A DNA stretch of 64,000 bases from Prostheceraeus crozeri. Lineage: Eukaryota; Platyhelminthes; Polycladida; Euryleptidae. Location of the stretch: positions 434,001-498,000 of the forward strand of contig CAJQUW010008041.1 in NCBI GenBank assembly GCA_907163375.1. The letters run 5' to 3'. This document shows positions 58,601 through 61,350 of the stretch, one piece after another (within the stretch, counting starts at the first letter, position 1; each line of letters opens with the position of its first letter). Under the pieces are notes generated by a model. It did not search any database, was not told the DNA's origin, and saw only the letters and a list, made by a program, of their open reading frames with translations. A program made the translations under genes and the position numbers.

Positions 58601-60345
58601 ATTCCAAGTCATATTCTCGGAAATAATACACCCAAGAGTTATTATTTCAGTCGTTGTCTTCAGATATTGACCATCAGATAGCAGCACATCACCAAATACA
58701 AGACTCTTCTTTGTGATAACGTTCGCTACGCAGGATTGTTCTGGATTGATTGTCAAGCTGAGGTTTTTAAAAATTGATCAAATATTTATTTAGACCACAG
58801 GAGCGTTATCTCCGCAAAAAACTGAATCTTATGTTATTAATATCTTCACTGTCTGCTGTCATCTTTTGAGTCGACAATCTACCTACTATAAGCTTACTCT
58901 GAGAGAATCTTTGTCGACAGTGTCACAAGTCTCCACGTCTATCAACAAGCAAGATATCATTCTCTCTCTTCTGTGATTTCGCATTGACAACAATCAAAAT
59001 TAAAGGATTTCATTAAGATACCGCATCCGAAGGCTGTAACGCAGAGGAGTTGCAACATTGAATAATCAATATCTATAAAATGAATTCAACAGAATAATTT
59101 TCACACATATTTTCCTCACAGTCACGAACAACAATTTCTCGTTCACAATGTTGGGCTTCAGTTCCGAACTGAATTAAATCTTTCAGGACTCATCAGCAAG
59201 GTTGAGTGAACGCCGAAGATGTCACTGATTCGGCACTGCAGGGTGGACAGTTGGTCTTAAATCTGGAAAACGGATTCTACCGGATTCTACCCTATGTAAT
59301 CAATAGAACTCAACCTCAAATTCTGACTGGCGAGATAACGAGATAGATCCTTTTCATCACTTCAAAGAATTAAATAAAGAACTTGTGCAACTTCATTTTT
59401 CAACGTTATCAAATATTAGAATAAGCCTTATCTGAATCAGGAATATAAAACGCGTCAAGTTTTCAACTTTCAAAGCTGACGTCATGACTTCAAACCGCAT
59501 CACTGATATCCCTACAAATCAGTGACAGGACTATCCTTAGTGATGCTAATTATCCTACATTATCCTACATTATCGGATTCAGAACTCATCTCCAATTAAA
59601 ATGCAGGTCAGATATAGGGCCTGTGATTTTTATCCGCTGATTTTAAGAAAATAATAGTGAAGTACTTGAAGTATAATGAGATCAAAGCATAAATTTTATT
59701 TTATTATAATATAAATGACAAAGGTAATTAGAATAATGATATCGGAAAACTTGAGATTTTCAATTAGCAAGTCAGTGAAATTTTGAAAAATTTGATTGGC
59801 AGTCTCATAGGAACTAGGCCTGCTGATGAATCCTGATACTGGATGAAATATCAGTTATTCGGGTCTGTTCCCATTAACAATACATTAGATCTAACAAGGA
59901 CGATGGATGTTTTCTGCCGTCTGTCTCCGTTCTACCAGAGAGAATAAAAAGGCATACCAGCAATCGCATTGGTTGCGTGATGAGAATATTGCGGAGTTTG
60001 TCGAATTATTTGCCTGTCAAGATTCCCATGTGAGATATTTGACCAAATTTCTTAGTGAAAAAGTCTCGCGCCTAGACTATTTTTTTTTCACTAAGAAATT
60101 TGGTCAAAGATCTGACATGAGTTCTAAACAAACACCAGTCGTGTGATTGGCTGAGGACTCACCCGCTTAATGGAAGAGAAGAAGGAATTCTTTGCGCGTG
60201 TCAGTATATCAGATTTCTTGTCATCCAGGTCAGAATCTGATGGTTGTCGGTTGTGGGTGTGAGACAGTTGCTTATCGGAGGACAGACGACGCAGCAGAGC
60301 AATCAACATCTCATTCTTCCGCTCCAGAGTGTCTGCATCGCATTT
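19140..60345 (-). CDS. TBC1D1/4: TBC1D1/TBC1D4-like Rab GTPase-activating protein (gene span, 5' end outside window)
   Basis: Eleven exons joined in phase give about 734 C-terminal residues of an AS160-family RabGAP. Proteins of this family speed GTP hydrolysis by Rab8/10/14-type GTPases on vesicles; in vertebrates Akt and AMPK phosphorylation restrains them and allows GLUT4 vesicle delivery. What the sequence shows: two Akt-type sites (RRRSQT and RRRSAS), a basic [10 protein letters not shown] segment like the vertebrate calmodulin-binding region, an LWRKAI helix, the TBC domain with IIIDVGRTF (arginine finger) and GYCQG (glutamine finger), and a coiled-coil tail. Introns from 5' to 3' are about 6805, 60, 16891, 48, 1717, 704, 3830, 122, 64 and 8760 bases; all are GT-AG. 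The PTB domains must lie beyond 64 kb. The resemblance to both vertebrate paralogues suggests the single pre-duplication gene. Confidence 0.93.
20595..21948 (+). mobile_element. Mariner-family DNA transposon, nearly complete
   Basis: A 1354-base element with perfect 31-base terminal inverted repeats beginning CGAGGTGTGTCAGAAAAGTA, flanked by the TA target (20593-20594 and 21949-21950). It carries one transposase. It lies in the last intron of the RabGAP gene, in the opposite orientation. Perfect ends and a mostly open transposase point to recent insertion. Confidence 0.95.
20829..21939 (+). pseudogene. Mariner transposase with one frameshift
   Basis: The likely start is ATG 20829 ([19 protein letters not shown]). 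The N-terminal half has the paired-type helix-turn-helix DNA-binding region ([20 protein letters not shown]). The catalytic DD34D triad is complete: Asp in ITGDESWVF, Asp in HHDNA, and Asp in LAPCDFF, with 34 residues between the last two. A single frame change around 21.53-21.56 kb splits it: the first frame closes at 21578, and the matching second frame runs to a stop at 21937-21939. The enzyme is about 350-370 residues, the usual mariner length. As it stands it should not make a full transposase. Confidence 0.9.
22120..27833. repeat. 5.7 kb minisatellite of 31-base units in the last RabGAP intron
   Basis: About 184 head-to-tail copies of a 31-base unit (GATTGARAGATGCTTCAA then RTCAAATGCTGTT). 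Common variants are A/G in GARAG, A/G in CAARTC, GGTTC for GCTTC, and longer (34-base, CAAATCAAATCAAACTG) or shorter (29-base) units. The edges are degenerate: GATTGAGTGATG at left, GATTCAAAGATGCC at right. There are no unique spacers and no open frame. Confidence 0.97.
27834..28459. other. Intron sequence without recognised features
   Basis: Part of the last RabGAP intron, next to the donor at 28459. AT-rich with no repeats or coding trace seen. Confidence 0.45.
28460..28619 (-). CDS. TBC1D1/4: RabGAP exon, core of TBC domain (AAPWF block)
   Basis: A 160-base exon between the acceptor TTCATTCTTAG (ends 28620) and donor GTGAGTG (from 28459). It encodes [13 protein letters not shown], then [19 protein letters not shown] and [12 protein letters not shown]; the A-A-P-W-F and F-A-x-Q-F blocks are hallmark TBC motifs and match vertebrate TBC1D1/4 LYAAPWFLTLFASQFPLGF. 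It is masked by longer open frames on both strands and is recognised only by homology and splice phase (0 in, 1 out). Confidence 0.94.
28684..28776 (-). CDS. TBC1D1/4: RabGAP exon, TBC domain
   Basis: A 93-base exon, phase 0 at both ends, reading [19 protein letters not shown] and then [12 protein letters not shown]. Vertebrate counterparts have [20 protein letters not shown] and QYRPDM in the same place. Acceptor ATTTATTACAG ends at 28777; donor GTAGGG starts at 28683. The introns on either side are only 122 and 64 bases. Confidence 0.94.
28899..29050 (-). CDS. TBC1D1/4: RabGAP exon with arginine and glutamine fingers
   Basis: A 152-base exon (phase 1 in, 0 out). It begins inside the Gly codon of [13 protein letters not shown], so the finger arginine of the I-x-x-D-x-x-R motif is the first full codon. 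It continues [20 protein letters not shown], then [19 protein letters not shown], which has the Y-x-Q glutamine finger. Both catalytic residues of TBC GAPs are therefore present, arguing that the gene is active. Acceptor TGAACTGCAG; donor GTAAGC. Confidence 0.96.
29400..29980. mobile_element. Foldback MITE, about 0.58 kb
   Basis: The arms at about 29420-29600 and 29780-29965 are inverted copies: GCGAAAACGTATTGCA, AATCTTAA-AAGT and CTCGAGAA of the left arm recur in reverse complement in the right. Identity looks about 75-80 percent, so it is old. It lies in the RabGAP intron between the arginine-finger exon and the 32.88 kb exon. No target duplication could be fixed. Confidence 0.6.
29981..30885. 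other. Intron sequence without recognised features
   Basis: AT-rich intron sequence; no element ends, exons or RNA genes seen. Confidence 0.4.
30886..31551. mobile_element. Foldback element family F1, copy 1 (0.67 kb)
   Basis: Starts GTCCGGGAGCCAGAACGAGT and ends GCTCTGGCTGCCGGAC. The arms (about 30886-31060 and 31390-31551) pair over about 165 bases, including GTGAGACTTTCA and CTTGTCAGACAG. The same family lies at 54111-54745. No protein is encoded; helper and superfamily are unknown. Confidence 0.75.
31552..32239. other. Intron sequence without recognised features
   Basis: No supported feature. Parts may be worn repeat. Confidence 0.35.
32240..32470 (-). repeat. Fragment of the tRNA-derived SINE-like family, copy 3
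   Basis: The plus-strand sequence GATCGCACATTTTGGCGTGT, then TTCATTGTATTATTTCACTAGC-like text, matches 48.35-48.48 kb (CGCACAATTTGGCGTGT, CATTTCATTAGCGCTACA) in the same orientation. The tRNA-like head is not recognisable here. Confidence 0.45.
32471..32880. other. Intron sequence without recognised features
   Basis: Sequence downstream of the 32881 donor. Nothing supported apart from the donor itself. Confidence 0.4.
32881..33165 (-). CDS. TBC1D1/4: RabGAP exon, N-terminal part of TBC domain
   Basis: A 285-base exon, phase 1 at both ends. It reads [52 protein letters not shown], and [20 protein letters not shown]. The block G-V-P-x-x-x-R-x-x-x-W-x is the standard TBC start, and [17 protein letters not shown] matches vertebrate LLKQLTSQQHAILIDLG. 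Acceptor TTTTCTTCTTACAG; donor GTAAGTG at 32880. Confidence 0.94.
33166..33869. other. Short RabGAP intron (704 bases)
   Basis: Plain AT-rich intron between two coding exons; no repeat or RNA gene seen. Confidence 0.5.
33870..34046 (-). CDS. TBC1D1/4: RabGAP exon, pre-TBC helix
   Basis: A 177-base exon, phase 1 at both ends, reading [20 protein letters not shown], then [20 protein letters not shown] and [15 protein letters not shown] followed by the I-x-x-L-x-R-M-E-K helix matches vertebrate [22 protein letters not shown] just before the TBC domain. Acceptor TTCTCCCAACAG ends at 34047; donor GTGAGTAC starts at 33869. The acidic-serine start could be a phosphorylated patch. Confidence 0.93.
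34047..35763. other. RabGAP intron (1717 bases)
   Basis: No transposon end or tandem repeat was found. The part at 35570-35760 is less AT-rich (CGGTCATTCGCG, GGCTCGGC) and may hold a control element, but nothing specific is supported. Confidence 0.45.
35764..35906 (-). CDS. TBC1D1/4: RabGAP exon with Akt-type site and calmodulin-binding-like segment
   Basis: A 143-base exon (phase 2 in, 1 out). It reads [16 protein letters not shown], then [20 protein letters not shown] and [14 protein letters not shown] fits the Akt consensus R-x-R-x-x-[18 protein letters not shown] aligns with vertebrate TBC1D4 RRISWRQRIFLRVASPM, known for calmodulin binding. Acceptor TTTGATATCAG lies only 48 bases from the previous donor. 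No other frame of this exon stays open, and both phases fit its neighbours. Confidence 0.88.
35955..36169 (-). CDS. TBC1D1/4: RabGAP exon, linker region
   Basis: A 215-base exon (phase 0 in, 2 out) encoding [18 protein letters not shown], a Pro/Ser-rich stretch with [19 protein letters not shown], and [10 protein letters not shown]. It has the low-complexity character of the variable linker between PTB and TBC domains and no close family motif. Acceptor ATCATTTGCAG; donor GTAAGAG (35954). Placement rests on splice sites, phase and position. Confidence 0.8.
36170..37241. other. Intron sequence without recognised features
   Basis: AT-rich start of the 16.9 kb intron; nothing supported. Confidence 0.4.
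37242..37358. repeat. Palindrome, about 117 bases
   Basis: AGGATAATTTGG at 37242 pairs with CCAAATTATCCT at the right. The centre pairs GGTATCATTAAC and AGATATGCCC with GGGCATATCT and GTTAATGATACC. It lies upstream of the Crypton remnant and could be an independent MITE or the flank of that element. Confidence 0.65.
37505..38981 (+). pseudogene. Crypton tyrosine-recombinase remnant (DNA transposon)
   Basis: Pieces of one protein follow on the plus strand: an acidic N-terminal segment (37505-37732), a core (37828-38277), a middle piece (38341-38685) and a C-terminal piece (about 38650-38981). The core has [30 protein letters not shown] and CGLRGGAEL, the DUF3504/Crypton-type recombinase layout with the first catalytic Arg. 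The C-terminal piece has [16 protein letters not shown], supplying the box-II His-Arg and the nucleophilic Tyr. A stop lies where the His of the H-x-x-R box is expected, and at least two other breaks interrupt the frame. Related domains exist in host ZMYM and KCTD1-type genes, but the breaks and the repeat setting favour a dead transposon. Confidence 0.75.
39013..39101. repeat. 16-base inverted repeat after the Crypton remnant
   Basis: ATGGACTTCTAAATAA (39013-39028) is repeated as its exact complement TTATTTAGAAGTCCAT (39086-39101), with a 57-base loop. It begins about 30 bases after the last stop of the recombinase remnant. Confidence 0.75.
39145..39430. mobile_element. Palindromic MITE, about 285 bases
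   Basis: The arms, beginning at about 39157 (CTCCTGAATATCGTTGCACT) and ending at about 39421 (AGTGCAATGATATCTAGGAG), pair over about 85 bases, and the AT-rich centre is also self-complementary. Divergence of arms is about 12 percent by eye. No coding content. Confidence 0.75.
39500..39960. repeat. Mixed dispersed repeats
   Basis: 39720-39790 is the reverse copy of the repeat near 5.03-5.09 kb. 39922-39950 shares CCGGGGGAACTTAGTTGGGG with the hAT at 17240-18862. Both show that this part of the intron is built from old elements. Confidence 0.5.
40045..40610 (+). repeat. Dispersed repeat R3, uninterrupted copy
   Basis: It aligns with the R3 copy around the mariner but has no insertion: the blocks ATCATTTTGAAATATCGCTC and ATCAATCAAGAGTATAATCA are adjacent here (about 40108-40150). 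It is thus a paralogous empty site for the mariner at 20595-21948. Confidence 0.7.
40957..41768 (-). pseudogene. hAT-like C-terminal dimerisation domain remnant
   Basis: On the minus strand an acceptor-like ATACTTTCAG ends near 41769. Then come [14 protein letters not shown] (about 41670-41705) and, in another frame, [20 protein letters not shown] (about 41500-41560), the signature of hAT C-terminal dimerisation regions (the E-R-x-F-S block). A third frame (40957-41316) gives a Lys/Glu-rich coiled-coil tail ([18 protein letters not shown]) and a stop. This order is seen in long hAT-like proteins of many invertebrates. Two or more frame changes mark it as dead. The possible splice acceptor suggests the source gene had introns. 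Confidence 0.65.
41769..42620. other. Stretch without recognised features
   Basis: Intron sequence. Around 42.38-42.61 kb there are several GCGCC/GGCAC-rich words (GTGCCTA, TGGCACGAAATTTC in both orientations), perhaps an unrecognised MITE. Confidence 0.35.
42627..43690 (+). mobile_element. LINE fragment: C-terminal end of reverse transcriptase and 3' part
   Basis: On the plus strand the frame reads [15 protein letters not shown] near 42635. Then, from about 42770, come [44 protein letters not shown] and [15 protein letters not shown]: the post-palm region of Jockey/CR1-group reverse transcriptases (compare TYKAIGRSxLNYAAPIW, LQxxQNxALRxxTG). A final piece [20 protein letters not shown] ends in TAA at about 43620, the usual C-terminus. 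Several stops interrupt it. The base composition (A and C rich) is unlike the flanks. Confidence 0.8.
43700..45090. other. Unassigned intron sequence
   Basis: A-rich, with words such as ACCCCAGTTCAGAGTAGGA and GGCTTCGGCCCC that look like an element, but I could not assign a family. A minus-strand frame at 44884-45066 has no recognisable motif. Confidence 0.3.
45092..45590. repeat. 83-base tandem repeat, six copies
   Basis: CATATTACTCTCGGGGAA starts units at 45092, 45175, 45258, 45341, 45424 and 45507, exactly 83 bases apart. Units differ at only a few positions (AATTATATAG/AGGTATATAG, CACCAATGG/CACCACTGG). No spacer and no long open frame. Confidence 0.95.
45591..48029. other. Intron sequence without recognised features
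   Basis: AT-rich sequence with short unconvincing frames. No element ends supported. Confidence 0.35.
48030..48625 (-). repeat. tRNA-derived SINE-like repeat, best copy
   Basis: On the minus strand from about 48622, TGATGGCTCAGTTGGTTAAG holds a good RNA polymerase III A box (TGGCTCAGTTGG). About 40 bases later GTTCGAGTCTG is a good B box, and ACAG/CTGT around it would form the T stem. A body of about 480 bases follows, shared with 2.1-2.48 kb and 32.24-32.47 kb. The anticodon arm does not fit a working tRNA. Pol III-driven SINEs have this layout. Confidence 0.65.
48626..49252. other. Intron sequence without recognised features
   Basis: Nothing supported before the abrupt start of the minisatellite. 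Confidence 0.4.
49253..52830 (+). repeat. 3.6 kb minisatellite of 81/78-base units with open frame
   Basis: About 45 units begin CAGTCTCAAGATATTGCGCC and end CCCCAACAGGCGGC. Units are 81 or 78 bases (GCGGCGGC or GCGGC), so the period is nearly always a multiple of three. One plus-strand frame is open over long spans (for example 50386-52920), reading [20 protein letters not shown] per unit. Two units, near 51585 and 52213, are a 66-base form with TCACAAGGCTGTGGTTAGTA. The array lies in the 16.9 kb RabGAP intron, antisense to the gene. Confidence 0.95.
52831..52945 (+). repeat. Degenerate founder-type units at the array edge
   Basis: Two or so worn units of the 66-base form (TCTCACAAGGTATTGGTTAG, then TCACGAGGTATTAGTTGGCA) lie between the main array and the exon at 53061. 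They share AATCCTTCAAGTGAGAGCGG with the main units but not the ATATTGCGCCTCATTAAG insert, so they probably show the ancestral unit. In another plus frame they read [14 protein letters not shown]. Confidence 0.65.
53061..53153 (-). CDS. TBC1D1/4: RabGAP exon, linker region
   Basis: A 93-base exon, phase 0 at both ends: [19 protein letters not shown] then [12 protein letters not shown]. Acceptor CCTTTCTTTAG, donor GTAAGTG. A 60-base intron separates it from the next exon upstream. No family motif; supported by strong splice sites and clean phase. Confidence 0.75.
53214..53357 (-). CDS. TBC1D1/4: RabGAP exon with Akt-type RRRSQT motif
   Basis: A 144-base exon, phase 0 at both ends. It reads [20 protein letters not shown] and [20 protein letters not shown], ending [14 protein letters not shown] satisfies R-x-R-x-x-T, like Thr642 of human TBC1D4 (RRRAHT). 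The best acceptor is CTGTCTGTTCTACAG, ending at 53358. A second in-frame acceptor (TGCAG, giving a start at 53315) would shorten it by 14 codons. Donor GTGAGAG at 53213. Confidence 0.78.
53358..54110. other. Intron sequence without recognised features
   Basis: Sequence upstream of the 53357 acceptor; nothing else supported. GGAGACCTCCA occurs twice near 53.85 kb. Confidence 0.4.
54111..54745. mobile_element. Foldback element family F1, copy 2 (0.64 kb)
   Basis: Begins GTCCGGCAGTCAGAAAGAAA and ends GTTCTGGCTGCCGGAT. The arms pair over about 165 bases, with GCGACTTTCA, TCTGCCGAGTTCTACC and CTTGTCTGACAGGATCAA shared with the other arm and with the copy at 30886-31551. The arms of this copy are better preserved than those of copy 1. 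Confidence 0.75.
54746..56559. other. Intron sequence without recognised features
   Basis: AT-rich sequence with a run of C near 55580. No exon or element end supported. Confidence 0.35.
56893..58019. mobile_element. Long inverted-repeat (foldback) element, 1.13 kb
   Basis: Two arms of about 435 bases (56893-57327 and 57584-58019) are inverted copies differing at only about seven positions by eye. They start with GGCCCTTTTCGAGTTGCC and share GTGGACATTAACAGAAAGAC and ATGCATGGGTTTTTCGACAT. The first 50 bases of each arm are themselves palindromic (CTTTTCGAGTTGC / GCAACTCGAAAAG). The 256-base spacer is unrelated and non-coding. It sits in the RabGAP intron between 53.36 and 60.16 kb; any transcript through it would fold into a long hairpin. 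Near-identical arms mean recent origin or gene conversion. Confidence 0.9.
58030..58776 (-). mobile_element. 5'-truncated LINE fragment, C-terminal reverse-transcriptase region
   Basis: A frame at 58178-58756 reads [13 protein letters not shown] (just upstream), [36 protein letters not shown] and [20 protein letters not shown]. This is the region after the catalytic palm in CR1/L2-type elements (compare LGVxISxxLxWxxHI, KKAxxRLYxLRxLKRAG, IRPVLEYA). The core is open over 192 codons, so it decayed less than the 8.7-10 kb LINE. It abuts the foldback element. Confidence 0.8.
58951..59744. other. Intron sequence without recognised features
   Basis: Nothing supported apart from a short duplication of CGGATTCTACC at 59270-59295 and ATTATCCTAC at about 59550. 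Confidence 0.35.
59745..59880 (-). repeat. Dispersed repeat R2, short reversed fragment
   Basis: The reverse complement of this segment (GGGAACAGACCCGAATAACT, then TTTCATCCAGTATCAGGA) matches 6510-6690. Confidence 0.6.
60038..60108. repeat. Perfect 25-base hairpin near the 60163 donor
   Basis: TTTGACCAAATTTCTTAGTG plus five A (60038-60062) pairs exactly with 60084-60108. The 21-base loop holds a further GTCT/AGAC stem. It lies 54 bases downstream of the donor of the 60163-60345 exon, on the transcribed strand. Confidence 0.9.
60163..60345 (-). CDS. TBC1D1/4: RabGAP exon upstream of the phospho-linker
   Basis: A 183-base exon, phase 0 at both ends: [35 protein letters not shown], then [20 protein letters not shown] and [18 protein letters not shown] aligns with vertebrate ERENELIISFLRCLYEEKQ, and [14 protein letters not shown] with KNKAKRSLTESLESI, just after the second PTB domain. 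Acceptor ATCTTAACTTTCAG; donor GTGAGTC at 60162. A perfect 25-base hairpin starts 54 bases into the downstream intron. Confidence 0.88.
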
Positions 60346-61296
60346 CTGAAAGTTAAGATGAAAACATCAAGAGAGAAGGCCAATTTGATTAATTATTCCA
60401 ACCGAGAGAGAGAGAGTTGAACTTCCCAACATGACATGAACAAATTCAAGCTATCAAAGCATCGTAAAGATAACGCAATGATCAAACCAGTCTTGCTCAA
60501 CTTCAGAATAAAGAGAACCGAACATTGCGGTTCAAGTTTGTTAATGAAATTCATTCAAAGTACTGTACTGACAAAAACGGCCAATTATTAATTTTTCCGA
60601 GGCGGCCGACCGTTGGCCGGTTTCTGAATCAATTATTTCAGTAGGCTAGTGATTGAAGGCCTCAAGATCAACAACTACTATAAGTGCCCTTTGAACAGCT
60701 TTTCTTTAGACTGTTGAGCTGCTATTGAGCGCGAATTTCAATGTAAAGTGTGTTTTCTTCTTTAAAAATTACAAATCAAGTAAAATTAGTCATCAGGAAA
60801 CGTCTCTCGCATACCATCATTCTCTAAATAGCTCCTACTTAGAATGACGTTGAGTGAACATTTTGCTAACTGGGAAAAGGTTTACATGTAGTTTTGATTC
60901 CATGGAGACTTCGACCTCCGTAGTCGAGGACACGGAAGAGCGAAAAAGCAGTGTTAAAAAAGTGTTAAAAAGAGCAGAAATTAGGAAAACTTACTTCTAT
61001 CTCCAGTTAAGCAAGAGAAAACTAAGTTTCATCATTCAAAACATAGATTTTAGAAACGTTTTTAGACAGAGATGATTAAAGTTCTAAAATCCATGCACGT
61101 CCGCACAGAAACAGTGTTAGGTACTGAGTTGTTAGTGACAAGCAAATTTCAATGCTTGAATGTTACTGTCATGAATAACAGAAAACCTCTATGAGAATCG
61201 TGTGGGAATTACTATACAACGAAAGAATGCATATGTGGACATCTTACATATTATATTAAGCATGCTCGTACAGTACGTACATGACAAGCATGTTGC
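60346..61296. other. Intron sequence without recognised features
   Basis: AT-rich sequence upstream of the 60345 acceptor. No further RabGAP exon was found here although the family needs more N-terminal exons. Confidence 0.45.
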
Positions 61297-61350
61297 ATGT
61301 ATGCTTCCAAGTATCGTAGCCCTTATGATAACGAAGGTGTATCCTCACTG

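Larger units (their letters stand above)
56560..58950 (+). repeat. Dispersed repeat R2, copy split by a foldback element and a LINE
   Basis: 56575-56880 and 58795-58930 are the two halves of one R2 copy, matched by the continuous stretch 6895-7330. The 1.9 kb between them is the inverted-repeat element plus a LINE fragment, inserted after the R2 copies diverged. Confidence 0.6.
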
